From CAZZBK01 sp964652155 (lineage in GTDB: Bacteria; Planctomycetota; Planctomycetia; Pirellulales; PNKZ01): a stretch of DNA of 64,000 bases. Positions within the stretch are counted from its first letter, which is position 1; every line of letters starts with the position of its first letter. Where the stretch lies: assembly GCA_964652155.1 (NCBI GenBank), contig CAZZBK010000008.1:1-64000 (forward strand). The letters run 5' to 3'. Of this stretch, positions 1 through 8,632 are shown piece by piece. The position numbers and the translations under genes were made by a program. The notes beneath the pieces were generated by a model, which saw nothing but the letters and a program-made list of their open reading frames with translations, was not told the DNA's origin and searched no databases.

Positions 1-26
1 AGCGCTGTGCCCTCGGAGTGCCTCGC

Positions 27-653
27 ATGTCGGTCGAAACCTCTCCCCCGTCGATGGACGAGCCGAGCGATGAAACGCTCTGGCAGGCCTTCCGTGAACA
101 GGGAGACGAGACGGCGTTTGCCACGCTCGTGCACCGCTATGAGCGGCCGCTGTTCAACTATCTGGCACGCTACACGGGCGACCCCAACCAGGCCGAGGAA
201 CTGTTCCAGGCGACCTTCGAGCGGGTCTTCGAGCATCGCCAGCAATTTGAGCCAGGACGACGCTTCCGCCCCTGGGTCTACAGCATTGCCACGCATCAGG
301 CCATTGATGCCCTGCGCCATGCCGGGCGACACAAGCCGCTCGAGTTCGATGCCGCGAGCGACGACCATGACACCGACACGGGCAAGTTGTTCAACCTGCT
401 CAGCGACGACGAGCCCAGCCCACTGGCACAGCTCGAAACGGCCGAGCGCCGCGATTGGGTGCGTCTGGCCGTGAGCCGATTGCCCGAGAATTTACGCAGC
501 GTCGTGCTGATGGCGTATTACGACGGCATGACACTCAGCGAAGTGGCCGAGACGCTGCACCAACCGCTGGGGACCGTAAAATCGCGGCTGCACAAGGCCC
601 TGCTGCTGCTCAACGCCGACTGGAAACGAGGGCACCGACTCGATGCGGCCTGA
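27..653 (+). CDS. ECF-type RNA polymerase sigma factor (sigma-70 family)
   Basis: A 208-residue sigma factor that would direct RNA polymerase to a dedicated promoter set. Region 2 spans about residues 30-99 (FATLVHRYERPLFNYLARY, then AEELFQATFERVF and FRPWVYSIATHQAIDALR). Region 4 spans about 145-200 and carries the DNA-binding helix-turn-helix (LPENLRSVVLMAYYDGMTL, then GTVKSRLHKALLLL). Regions 1 and 3 are absent, as expected for ECF factors. ATG 27 is preferred over GTG 18 because CGGAG lies 8 bases upstream. The small gene 15 bases downstream is probably its regulator. Target genes cannot be deduced. Confidence 0.93.
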   Translation: MSVETSPPSMDEPSDETLWQAFREQGDETAFATLVHRYERPLFNYLARYTGDPNQAEELFQATFERVFEHRQQFEPGRRFRPWVYSIATHQAIDALRHAGRHKPLEFDAASDDHDTDTGKLFNLLSDDEPSPLAQLETAERRDWVRLAVSRLPENLRSVVLMAYYDGMTLSEVAETLHQPLGTVKSRLHKALLLLNADWKRGHRLDAA

Positions 654-668
654 AAGGAACACTGGGCG

Positions 669-914
669 ATGCGCGACCATTTGATCAGCTATTTGCTCGA
701 TTTGCTCGAAGCCGAGGAGCGCGCGTTGCTCGAAGCGTGCTTGCAACACGACGCGCGGCTACGCGCCGAGTTGGAGGTGTTTCGTCGCGCCCTGGAACTG
801 CTGGAGCACGACGACGAACACCTGGAAACGCCCGCCGCGTTGGCCCATCGCACCTGCCAGCGGCTGCTCGCCAAGCACCGCGCCAAGCAGGAGCTTTCGC
901 CAAGCGAGGACTAA
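669..914 (+). CDS. small putative anti-sigma or sigma-partner protein
   Basis: An 81-residue, acidic, Leu/Glu-rich, probably all-helical protein starting 15 bases after the ECF sigma gene, with AAGGA upstream of ATG. The N-terminus (LISYLLDLLEAEERALLEAC) resembles the first helices of planctomycete anti-sigma domains, where a short helical bundle clamps the sigma factor. No transmembrane segment and no HxxxCxxC zinc motif are seen, so if it is an anti-sigma factor it is soluble and unusually short. The role is inferred from position and helical pattern only; it could equally be a truncated remnant. Confidence 0.6.
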   Translation: MRDHLISYLLDLLEAEERALLEACLQHDARLRAELEVFRRALELLEHDDEHLETPAALAHRTCQRLLAKHRAKQELSPSED

Positions 915-916
915 GC

Positions 917-1408
917 TTACGCAAAAGGTGAATGACCCAAGCTGCGCCGGGCAACGCTCACCTGGCCACTATGCAGCCCTTCGTGCCAGACCGCCATTTC
1001 AAGCACGCCGGCTCGATTTTGAAACAGGTCGGTCAGTTCCTTAGGCATCGGCTGTTCCAAGTCCGCCTCGGACATGCCGTCGAGAATCGAGAGCAACACC
1101 TGCCGCCGCTCTCGCATCAGGGCCAACACCTCGTCGACATTCGGATACTCCGCCGCGTTGGCCACGGGATGCGAGCCCATGCCAAACCGGTCCTCGATCG
1201 ACGTGAGCTTCAAGGCCCGCTCGGGTGCCAAGGCCGAGATGAAAAAATTGTCGGCAAAGGCCATGTGCCCCACGAACCACAAGGCATGGTTGGCCTGCTC
1301 ATGGACCTGATGCGTCCATTGCTCGGGAGTATGGAAGTCGGCCAGCATCCGCTCGGTGAATCCGCGCGCCTTTTCCAGTTGGCCGCGTAAACACGCTTTT
1401 AGACTCAT
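917..1408 (-). CDS. DinB-family (four-helix) putative metal-dependent protein
   Basis: A 163-residue protein with the DinB/YfiT layout: a helical bundle whose metal-binding histidines appear as H48 (FVGHMAF) and H142/H146 (WHEGLH). Family members are often thiol-dependent S-transferases or stress proteins, but the substrate cannot be read from sequence. The start is supported by GAGGTGA about 6 bases before ATG. It is convergent with the sigma/partner pair, with stops only a few bases apart, so any terminator lies inside coding sequence. An AT-rich region with GTTAT-TC-ATAAC at 1462-1473 lies upstream. Confidence 0.8.
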   Translation of the reverse strand: MSLKACLRGQLEKARGFTERMLADFHTPEQWTHQVHEQANHALWFVGHMAFADNFFISALAPERALKLTSIEDRFGMGSHPVANAAEYPNVDEVLALMRERRQVLLSILDGMSEADLEQPMPKELTDLFQNRAGVLEMAVWHEGLHSGQVSVARRSLGHSPFA

Positions 1409-1710
1409 GATGTCTCACCTCGACTCGACCTCGTCGGGGCCGCGTCGCCACAATGACATAAGTTATTCATAACAAGCAACTTAAATCTACCGGCCAGACA
1501 GGTGCCACTCAAGACGTGGGTGGGAGTGGGGAAGCGGCTTTCAGGCCCGTGTGACGCTCCGATCAGGACTTACGGCAAGTCGAGCCAGGATTATTTGAAA
1601 ATCTGCCGCGACGAAAGTTCCTGCCCTGTGGATACCTACGGCGATCGAAGCGAGTTCTGAGCGGGATGGAGCAAAAAAATCGCTTGACGCTGGGGGGAGC
1701 CAGGGTATCT
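1409..1710. other. intergenic region between dinB-like gene and mraZ promoter
   Basis: Divergent intergenic stretch of about 340 bases up to mraZ. The left part is AT-rich and holds the short inverted repeat GTTAT-TC-ATAAC at 1462-1473, possibly part of the promoter of the DinB-like gene. The right end carries the mraZ promoter and operator. No supported coding sequence is seen. Confidence 0.5.
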
Positions 1711-1711
1711 T
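1684..1711 (+). promoter_or_regulatory. putative sigma-70 promoter of mraZ
   Basis: TTGACG (1684-1689) and TATCTT (1706-1711) are separated by 16 bases and resemble -35 and -10 hexamers. Transcription would start near 1718, giving a leader of about 30 bases that consists almost entirely of the MraZ boxes. Confidence 0.5.
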
Positions 1712-1750
1712 TGGCGACTGTTGGGGACTAGTGGGGATTAGTGGTGAATG
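1711..1750 (+). promoter_or_regulatory. MraZ-box operator array (four 10-bp-phased repeats)
   Basis: Four consecutive 10-base units: TTGGCGACTG, TTGGGGACTA, GTGGGGATTA, GTGGTGAATG. Known MraZ operators are direct TGGGN-type boxes separated by 5 bases. Here TGGCG, TGGGG, TGGGG and TGGTG recur with exact 10-base phasing. The last unit contains the first possible mraZ ATG (1748). The array lies downstream of the -10 element, so binding should block initiation or early elongation and possibly mask ribosome access. Autoregulation is inferred. Confidence 0.75.
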
Positions 1751-2215
1751 ATGTTGCTCACCGGAAAATTCGTTCGATCGGTGGACGACAAGCTGAGAAT
1801 CGCCATCCCCAAGCGTCTCCGCGACGCGATGAGTTCGACACCCACGAGCGACGTCTATATCGCGCCGGGCACGGATGGATCGTTGGCGATTTACTCGCCC
1901 GAAGCGTTTGCCAAGTTGGCGCAGCGAATGGAGTCGGCCCCGCCGGCACAGGAGGACGTGCGGGCCTTTAACCGTCTGTTTTACGCCCAGACGGAGCGTG
2001 TCGAGATCGACGCCCAAGGACGAATCCGCGTACCGGTCGAGTTGGCCCAACTAGCGCAGCTCGACAAAGAGGCGGTGATGTTGGGCATTCAGGATCATAT
2101 TGAACTGTGGGACCGCTCGCGATGGGAGCAATACCTGTCGGCCACGGCACCCCGCTACGATCAGATTGCCGAGCGTGCGATGGGGCGCCCCAGCGGTCCA
2201 CCATCGGTCGGCTGA
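1751..2215 (+). CDS. mraZ: transcriptional regulator MraZ
   Basis: A 154-residue MraZ made of two tandem SpoVT-AbrB-like half domains. Each carries the DxxxR DNA-contact motif: VDDKLRIAIPKRLR near the N-terminus and IDAQGRIRVPVEL in the second half. The tail RWEQYLSATAPRYDQIAERAM is typical of the family. MraZ normally represses the division and cell-wall operon beginning with its own gene, but here no rsmH, ftsI or mur gene follows; the next gene is convergent. ATG 1748 is an alternative start one codon earlier. GGTGA just upstream of 1751 is the only SD-like sequence and is itself part of an MraZ box. Confidence 0.93.
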   Translation: MLLTGKFVRSVDDKLRIAIPKRLRDAMSSTPTSDVYIAPGTDGSLAIYSPEAFAKLAQRMESAPPAQEDVRAFNRLFYAQTERVEIDAQGRIRVPVELAQLAQLDKEAVMLGIQDHIELWDRSRWEQYLSATAPRYDQIAERAMGRPSGPPSVG

Positions 2216-2482
2216 GCCGTTGTCCGTTATTGCCAGAGATTGTGCAGAAATTCGCCTCGCGTGTTGCAGAACCGAGACCGTCACCGGCCACGGATGGTCT
2301 TTGTGTTACCCAAACCCTGGGGCTCGATTCCACGTCATCGAGTCTGCGACACGGATCGTTAGCGCATGACGCGCGGCGGTTGCGAACCGTGGTTCGCGCG
2401 TCGAGTAGGACGCGCCGGACCGCAACCGCCCCATCTGCGTGAGACACATGGAGGTGTCTGGATGGGGATCGTGTTCCAAAAG
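2216..2482. other. intergenic region after mraZ
   Basis: The stretch between the convergent mraZ and cytochrome/WD40 genes. Apart from the hairpin at 2483-2522 I see no gene, tRNA-like fold or clear repeat. Confidence 0.45.
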
Positions 2483-2522
2483 AACAACGGCGTCGATCTG
2501 ATCTTGGATCGACGCCGTTGTT
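2483..2522. terminator. bidirectional hairpin terminator
   Basis: A perfect 16-bp stem (2483-2498 with 2507-2522, arm AACAACGGCGTCGATC) around an 8-base loop. It sits between convergent genes, 33 bases beyond the stop of the WD40 gene. Short T-rich tracts flank it on both strands (TTTCGTTT on plus, TTCTTTT on minus), so it may stop transcription from both sides. Confidence 0.7.
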
Positions 2523-2555
2523 TCGTTTGACGACTGCAAAACTAATATGCCGGGC

Positions 2556-5500
2556 TTACCGCTTGGCCGACTCGGCGCTCGACTGCGCGGGGGCTGAGGC
2601 GGGCGGGTCGAACTGGCGAATGGCCGTGCCGGTCTCGCCGTTCCACACACGCAGCACGCTGTCTTGTCCGCCGGCGATCACCACCTTGCCGTCGGGCGTA
2701 ATCGCGCTGCCGTACATGAAGTCGGTGCCGCCGGCATAGCTGCGCACCGCGCCGCCGTTGTCAACGCGTTGCAGCTTCACCGACTTGTCTCCCGCCGAGG
2801 CGATCGCATTCACGCTGTCGCCAGCAAAGTGAATTGAGGTGACCTCTTTGGTGAAACCTTGGATGGTTCGCTTTTGGTCCCCCGAGACAAAGTCCCAGAC
2901 TTTGATCACGTTATCGGCGCCGCAGCTAGCCAGCGTTCGGCTGTCGCTCATCCAGCTCACGCCCAGCACGTGGTGCGTGTGCCCTTCAAACGACTTGACG
3001 AATTTGCCCGTGGCAACCTCGAAGACCTTGACGAACTTATCTGCTGCGCCCGAGGCCAGGTACTTGCCATCGAACGAGAATTCGATGCCGAAGACGGTGT
3101 CGCTATGGGCCTCGGCCAGGTCGCGAACCAATTTGCCGTCGGCCACATTGAATATCTTGAGTTCGCCGCCGCGCGACGGAGCGCCGCCGCCGGCCGCGAG
3201 CATCTTGCCGTCATTGCTGAACGCCAAGGCCGTAACTCGGTCGGCAAATTCCTGACCGTTGCTGGGGCCCAGCGTGCGGGCAAGCTTCCACTCGGGCAGC
3301 GTACTCCAGAGGGTCAAGTTCTTGTCAGCGCCCGCGGCCACAAGCGTCTTATCGTCGGCAAAGGCGATCGCGGTGACCGCGGCCGCTTGACCTTCGAGCA
3401 CCTCGAACGCCGCGCCGGTTTCAGCGCTGAACAGGTGGATCAGTTTATCTTCGCTGGCAAACGCCACTTCGAGACCATCGGGCGAGAACGCCACGGCGGT
3501 CAACGGCGATTCCGCGTCGGCTGATGCCTTCTTGGCAACATCCAAATCGGCTTCGGCTTTCTTCTGACGTTCTTCGGCGGCAGCGGCGGAGGCCTTGGTT
3601 TGCGGGACACGCTCGGTGGCCTTCTTCGACGCCGCTTGCGAGGCTGTCAACGCCCGCTCGGCCGACATGCGGGCCGTCTCGGCATCGGTCCGAATCTTAT
3701 CCGCGTCGGCAAACGCTTTTTCCTTGGCGGGCAGTTCGCCTTGCGCCTTCTTGAGCTGATCGGCCGCTTGCGTCGCCGCCGTGTCGGCCTTGGCCTTGTC
3801 TTGCTGCGCGGTCTTGAGTTTCTCGGCAGCATCCTTGGCTTCTTTGTCGGCCTTGTCACGAGCATCGGCCAGTTCCTTCTTGTCCTTCTCCTTATCGGCG
3901 GCGGCCTTGGCCGCTTGGAACTTGTCGGTCGCGGCCTTGGCTGCGGCCTCGGCATCGGTCAGCGCTTTGGCGGCCTTCTCTTTGGCGGCATCGGCGGTCT
4001 TCACGGCCGGCTCGGCATCTTTGACCGCCTTTTCAGCAGCCGCTTTATCATCGGCGGGCTTCTTGACCGCGTCGGTCTTTTCTTTGGCCGTCTTCTTGGC
4101 CGCTTCAAGCGAGTCGGTCGCCTTTTTCACTCCCTCGGCCTCGGTGGTCACGGCCTTTTCGGCTTCGGTCACCACCGTCTTTTCATAGGCCACGTCGGCC
4201 TTGGCCAACACAACCAGGCGATCCTTCTGCGCCACGACCGTCGTGCGACGTAGATCGCCGCGCAACTCAGAGAGCGCCTTGCCATCGGCCAAGTTAAAGA
4301 GGCGAGCCCGCTTGTCTTTGCCCGCGGTCACAAGCCGTGTGCCGTCGGCCCGCACGGCCAACGACGCTAAAGGACCATCGTGCTTGATCTGACGCACCTG
4401 ACGTTTGGCGGGCGCGTCAAAAATCGTGACCGTGCCATCCTCGACGCCGATGATGACCTGCGTGGGATTGCTCGCGATCGGTTCCATTGCCACGGCCTTC
4501 TTGCCCAGGGCGGGCAACTCGATCGCCGGCTTCATCGGCTCGGCCATGTTCAACACGAGCGCCTTGGGCTCAGCCCCAGCCACGACCACTTGCTTGCCCC
4601 CATCGATCACGGCAAACGTCTCGATCGGAAACGGAGCTTCGATTTGGCCCGCCGCTTCACCGCCGGGCAATTGCCAACCGCGAACCGTCTTGTCGGCCGA
4701 GGCCGAGTACAGCTTGCCATCGGCCGTGAACTTCACGCTGGCCACAGCACCAGTATGTCCGGTCAGCGTTTTGTGCAATTTTCCGCCGGCGCGCTCAAAC
4801 ACCTTCACGGCACCATCGGCCGAGCCGACAGCCACCCACTTGCCATCCGCGCTCACCGCCATCGCACGTCCCGTGTCTCCCACGTTGGCAATTTTGCTCT
4901 CTTGCAGATTACGCGGACGTTGCCACAACTTGACGTTTCGATATCCGCCCGTGGCGAGCGTAGCGCCATCGGGGCTGAACGCCAGCGATTGGATTAAGTC
5001 CAAGTCGGCGACGCCGGGTTGCTTGTAGATGCCTTGCTTGACCAAGTCGGGGTCGGTGAGCCGGCCAATCACGCGGCCGGTGAGGGCTTGATAGAGAAAC
5101 ACTTGGTTGGCTCGGGCGGCGGCGGCGTATTGACCGTCGCTCGACAGGGCCACGGCGTAGATCGGATTCACGCCCGGCGGCAGCGGTTGCCATTGAATCG
5201 CCTCAGCCGTGCGGGTCACCGTGCCGGTTGCGCCCTGATCGATCCACAGCTTGATCAACCCGAGTTCTTGGGGCGTGAGTGGCTTGGCGGCGACTTTGTT
5301 GTCTTTCGGCGGCATGATGTCGTCGACTTCGCCCGTGGCGCGTTGCAGCAGCAAGCTCTTCAGGCCGTCTTTGGCGATCGCCGAGGGACCGCTGTCGCCC
5401 CCCTTGAGAATTGACTGCGGGCTTTCGAGCACCAGCTTGCCCTCGGCCTGGGTCGTATTGTGACAGGCGACGCAATTCTTGCGCAGGATCGGCAGCACGT

Positions 5501-5645
5501 CCTTTTCAAAATCGACGGGCTTGTCGCGCTTGACCTCAGCGATCTGGATGACCTTCTTCCCATCGGCAGCGAACAACGCTCCGGCATGCAAGCTAAGCAA
5601 CGCACACAGAGCCCAACGGAGACGGGAGAGTTCGAAGAGTGACAT
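2556..5645 (-). CDS. secreted planctomycete cytochrome c (PSCyt1-like) / WD40 protein with coiled-coil insertion
   Basis: A 1029-residue exported protein. A signal peptide covers about residues 1-26 (ending HAGALFA). A planctomycete-type cytochrome c domain follows, with heme motif C58-V-A-C61-H62 and the likely distal methionine in DDIMPP (M111). WD40 blades fill much of the rest (SLAFSPDGATLATGG, ASVKFTADGKL, LAFSNDGKMLAAGGG, LGVSWMSDSRTLASCGAD). About residues 482-712 form a long Ala/Lys/Asp-rich heptad coiled coil that interrupts the propeller series. It ends a same-strand run with the PPC, DUF1549/1553 and DUF1501 genes, a common planctomycete association of unknown biochemistry. AGGTG lies 6 bases before ATG. 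The function is probably a periplasmic redox or scaffold protein. Confidence 0.88.
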   Translation of the reverse strand: MSLFELSRLRWALCALLSLHAGALFAADGKKVIQIAEVKRDKPVDFEKDVLPILRKNCVACHNTTQAEGKLVLESPQSILKGGDSGPSAIAKDGLKSLLLQRATGEVDDIMPPKDNKVAAKPLTPQELGLIKLWIDQGATGTVTRTAEAIQWQPLPPGVNPIYAVALSSDGQYAAAARANQVFLYQALTGRVIGRLTDPDLVKQGIYKQPGVADLDLIQSLAFSPDGATLATGGYRNVKLWQRPRNLQESKIANVGDTGRAMAVSADGKWVAVGSADGAVKVFERAGGKLHKTLTGHTGAVASVKFTADGKLYSASADKTVRGWQLPGGEAAGQIEAPFPIETFAVIDGGKQVVVAGAEPKALVLNMAEPMKPAIELPALGKKAVAMEPIASNPTQVIIGVEDGTVTIFDAPAKRQVRQIKHDGPLASLAVRADGTRLVTAGKDKRARLFNLADGKALSELRGDLRRTTVVAQKDRLVVLAKADVAYEKTVVTEAEKAVTTEAEGVKKATDSLEAAKKTAKEKTDAVKKPADDKAAAEKAVKDAEPAVKTADAAKEKAAKALTDAEAAAKAATDKFQAAKAAADKEKDKKELADARDKADKEAKDAAEKLKTAQQDKAKADTAATQAADQLKKAQGELPAKEKAFADADKIRTDAETARMSAERALTASQAASKKATERVPQTKASAAAAEERQKKAEADLDVAKKASADAESPLTAVAFSPDGLEVAFASEDKLIHLFSAETGAAFEVLEGQAAAVTAIAFADDKTLVAAGADKNLTLWSTLPEWKLARTLGPSNGQEFADRVTALAFSNDGKMLAAGGGAPSRGGELKIFNVADGKLVRDLAEAHSDTVFGIEFSFDGKYLASGAADKFVKVFEVATGKFVKSFEGHTHHVLGVSWMSDSRTLASCGADNVIKVWDFVSGDQKRTIQGFTKEVTSIHFAGDSVNAIASAGDKSVKLQRVDNGGAVRSYAGGTDFMYGSAITPDGKVVIAGGQDSVLRVWNGETGTAIRQFDPPASAPAQSSAESAKR

Positions 5646-5722
5646 CGACGCACCTATGTCAGAGCAAGGGAATGATGAAGGATGGAGGCCGCGACCGTTG
5701 TGGCAGTCGCTCAGAGCAGGGC

Positions 5723-8632
5723 TTACGGGTTGACCTTGAGCGTAAAGGTTTGCTCGACGGTCAGATTCTGATTATTGAACTTCGGCTTGCCACGCAACGT
5801 GATCGTGTAGGTCCCGGCGGCCGAGTCTTTGGCCGTGGCCAGCGTGATCGGTGCTTCGTTTTGACCTTTGGCGATGGGTTTCGGAGTGACTTTCACATTC
5901 TTCAACTCGGGCGGCAAAGCCACTTCGAGTTCGATCGCGTCGGCAAATCCGTACAGCCGCTCGGCCGCGACAGCGATATCAATCTGCTCGCCCACCTTGA
6001 CCGAAGGCTTGTCATTCTTCAGCGACAACTTGATCGGTGCCGCCGTGATCGACAACTGCGCGACGTTCGAGGGGATGATGATATTCAGGTCTTTGGGCTT
6101 GGCGGCGTTCGCCATGTCGGTCGCCTTCTTATCAGCGACGGTCTTGGCATCGCCAGCGGCCTTGGCCTTGGCCTGAGCCACCTTAAGCGCCTCGTCCGCC
6201 GCGGTCTTCTTGGCTGCCGTTTCCTTGGCCTTGGCATCGAGCGCCGCGCGATTGGCGTCGGTGGCCTTTTTAAGTTCGGCTTGTGCGTCTTTCGCGGCCT
6301 TGTCGGCATCTTGCACGGCCTTCTCAGCCGTCTTCACCGCCGCCGCCAAATCGGTGCTCAATTTTTCCATTTCCTTCTTGAAGTTCGCGGCCTTGTCGGC
6401 CCCTTCTGCATCGCGTTTGTACGATACCTTGGCTGGTGCTCGCAGGTAGAACGAGAACGTTCCGAGCGGCGCATTGCCCGGCACGTCAAACGTCACTTTG
6501 CCGTCCGACGCGCCAGCGGCGATCGCCACGGGTTGCGGCTTGAAGATGGCCGGCAATCCCAGCGGTGTCAGCGTGAGCGCTTCCTTGAATCCTTCGCGTC
6601 GTGTGATTTTGACCGGAATCTCGACCTTGCCGGCGCGAGACATGTCCCAGGCTTTTCCTTCACCGAGCGTGATCGCGACCGGCACACTCTCGCTGGCCAC
6701 CACGGCCATCGTCAACTCGCGGGCCGCACGTGCCTCGGAAGGCTTACCCGGTTGATTCTGCACGACCACGGCAGGCCAAATGGTCGTCCCGCCACGCGCT
6801 GCGCGGGTCACGGTTTGATCGCCAATTTTCGCCTTGCCGACAATTTTAATCGCCCCACTCCAGGCCACGGCATTCTCGGTCGCCGTGACCACCAGCGGCA
6901 GCGCGTCTTGATCGGGCCCCAACAAGGTCGGCTTGCAGGTGACCCCCGCCGGCAGACCTTCGACCGATACCTCGATGGGCTCGTTAAAGCCGTCGCGGCG
7001 GAAGGCAGCGACATCGATCGTCTCGCTCGCTCCACGACGCAACTCGACGTTCCAAGGGCGAGCGTCTTTGCCCAGCGTGGGGTAAGCCGGCACAGCCGCC
7101 AGACGGAAATCAGGCTTAGGCTCGCGAATGCTCAGGCGATACACACGCCGTGGATCCCCCACCGAGCCGTACAAGTCACGCACCAGCACGCGATACGTCG
7201 AGTCCTCGCCCACTTGCAGACGATAGCTGGCGTCGCCATTGACCGTCGGAAATGAGGTGCCGACAAGATCTTTCGTGTCGTCGTCCAGTTCGGTGACGTC
7301 GGTGGTCTTTTCCACGCCCATCGCGTCTTGGGTCACGCGTTGAATCACCACGCTCGGATCGGTCGGTAATCCGAACCGCTGAGAGACCATCTCGATATAG
7401 TAGACCGCACCCTTCTTGGCATCGAATTGAATCCAATCCTCGTCCGCGCGGACGGCAAATTGTCCGACGTAATCGCACGGGACGGTGACCTTTTGGGCAT
7501 GCGCCGGATCGTTGTTCGGTTCTTGCTCAAGGACCACCGGTGCGGCGGCAAGGCCGATCAACACCGGATTCGACGATTTCTGTGAACTTTGCACACGATA
7601 CTCGAAATTATCGAGCATCACTTCGCTCGATGCAACAAACGAAGGCAGCGCCAGCGTGTCCGTTTGTTTGGGAATATCAAGCGTCACGCTGATCTGCTCG
7701 AGCGTGCGGCCGGCGACCTCGACCCCCTTGGCACTCACGCCGCCAGGCAAGTTGCGACCGTACACTTTGAACACCTGCTTGCTACCCGGCAACGCCACCG
7801 GAGGCCAAACAAAATCAACGTACGGGCCGGTGTGCACATTCAATCGATAAAAGTGCTCAGCACCACCCTCATACAAAAAGTCATACACGGCGACCACATA
7901 CTCGCCATCGGCGGGAACCGTCAAATCGAGCAGCGGATCGCGACGATTCGCATTGCGATTGCGGGCCAGTTCAACGCCCCGACTATCGAACAGAATCAAC
8001 GAGGCGTCCATGCGCGAGTCCAAACGCTGCGCCCAGACGTCGACAATCACTCGCTGACCTTTCTTGGCGGCGAACTTATAAAAATCGGGATTCGCCGCGT
8101 TGGCCGTGCCGTTGACAGTCGACTCCAAATTGATCGAGAGCGCTTTGTTGAACGCGGTGTTGTCCGCAGTCTCGGTAACTTCATCGAGTTGGCCGACAAT
8201 AAACGAGCGCGGATTCGAGATGCCATATTGGCCGACCGCACGCACATCGTAGGTTCCGGGAGGAACCTCCTTCGCCACCGTGACCAGGAACATACTGGGA
8301 ACGGGCTGCGGCGCACCACCGTAGGCAGGCACTTCCATCTTCGGCTTGGAGGTAATGCCCGGATGCGAGAAGAGCAACTTTGCGGTGTTGTCCAAGTCGA
8401 CACCGGCCGTGACTTTCACTTCCAACTCAACGCCCGATTTAGCGCCCAGCGGCGCAATCGCCCAGAGTTGAATGGCCGGCAGCGCGGCCGAGTCGACCTT
8501 GGGCTGTGCATGTGCCGCACGCTCCAGCGTGCCGAGCATTGCGAGCAGCAACGGAAGAACCGCCGCACAGGCGGCAACGCGTCGAGAGAGTCGTGAAGCT
8601 GATTGCCATGCAACCGTGCAATTCGTTGCCAT
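5723..8632 (-). CDS. secreted PPC-domain (pre-peptidase C-terminal-like) protein with coiled-coil insertion
   Basis: A 969-residue exported protein. The N-terminal signal peptide ends near AAHAQP. Beta-sandwich domains follow, including PPC-like segments with the typical phrases NPDFYKFAAKKGQRVIVDVW and DPLLDLTVPADGEYVVAVYD, and a second copy around DEDWIQFDAKKGAVYYIEM. Around residues 736-846 lies an Ala/Lys/Asp-rich coiled coil like that in the next gene downstream. No catalytic motif is visible; PPC domains usually act in secretion or substrate adhesion. ATG 8632 is chosen because AAGG sits 9 bases upstream; ATG 8638 and an upstream start at 8689 also keep the frame. It is 77 bases from the WD40/cytochrome gene and likely cotranscribed with it. 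Confidence 0.82.
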   Translation of the reverse strand: MATNCTVAWQSASRLSRRVAACAAVLPLLLAMLGTLERAAHAQPKVDSAALPAIQLWAIAPLGAKSGVELEVKVTAGVDLDNTAKLLFSHPGITSKPKMEVPAYGGAPQPVPSMFLVTVAKEVPPGTYDVRAVGQYGISNPRSFIVGQLDEVTETADNTAFNKALSINLESTVNGTANAANPDFYKFAAKKGQRVIVDVWAQRLDSRMDASLILFDSRGVELARNRNANRRDPLLDLTVPADGEYVVAVYDFLYEGGAEHFYRLNVHTGPYVDFVWPPVALPGSKQVFKVYGRNLPGGVSAKGVEVAGRTLEQISVTLDIPKQTDTLALPSFVASSEVMLDNFEYRVQSSQKSSNPVLIGLAAAPVVLEQEPNNDPAHAQKVTVPCDYVGQFAVRADEDWIQFDAKKGAVYYIEMVSQRFGLPTDPSVVIQRVTQDAMGVEKTTDVTELDDDTKDLVGTSFPTVNGDASYRLQVGEDSTYRVLVRDLYGSVGDPRRVYRLSIREPKPDFRLAAVPAYPTLGKDARPWNVELRRGASETIDVAAFRRDGFNEPIEVSVEGLPAGVTCKPTLLGPDQDALPLVVTATENAVAWSGAIKIVGKAKIGDQTVTRAARGGTTIWPAVVVQNQPGKPSEARAARELTMAVVASESVPVAITLGEGKAWDMSRAGKVEIPVKITRREGFKEALTLTPLGLPAIFKPQPVAIAAGASDGKVTFDVPGNAPLGTFSFYLRAPAKVSYKRDAEGADKAANFKKEMEKLSTDLAAAVKTAEKAVQDADKAAKDAQAELKKATDANRAALDAKAKETAAKKTAADEALKVAQAKAKAAGDAKTVADKKATDMANAAKPKDLNIIIPSNVAQLSITAAPIKLSLKNDKPSVKVGEQIDIAVAAERLYGFADAIELEVALPPELKNVKVTPKPIAKGQNEAPITLATAKDSAAGTYTITLRGKPKFNNQNLTVEQTFTLKVNP

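Noticed and set aside
3510..4200. DNA that looks internally repetitive inside the WD40/cytochrome gene
   Set aside because: It is a low-complexity Ala/Lys/Asp coiled-coil coding segment, in frame and without exact tandem units; not a satellite or CRISPR.
5639..7255. A 538-codon open frame on the plus strand
   Set aside because: It is antisense to the PPC gene, which has a signal peptide and clear domains; the frame encodes Arg/Gly/Leu-rich sequence typical of a high-GC shadow.
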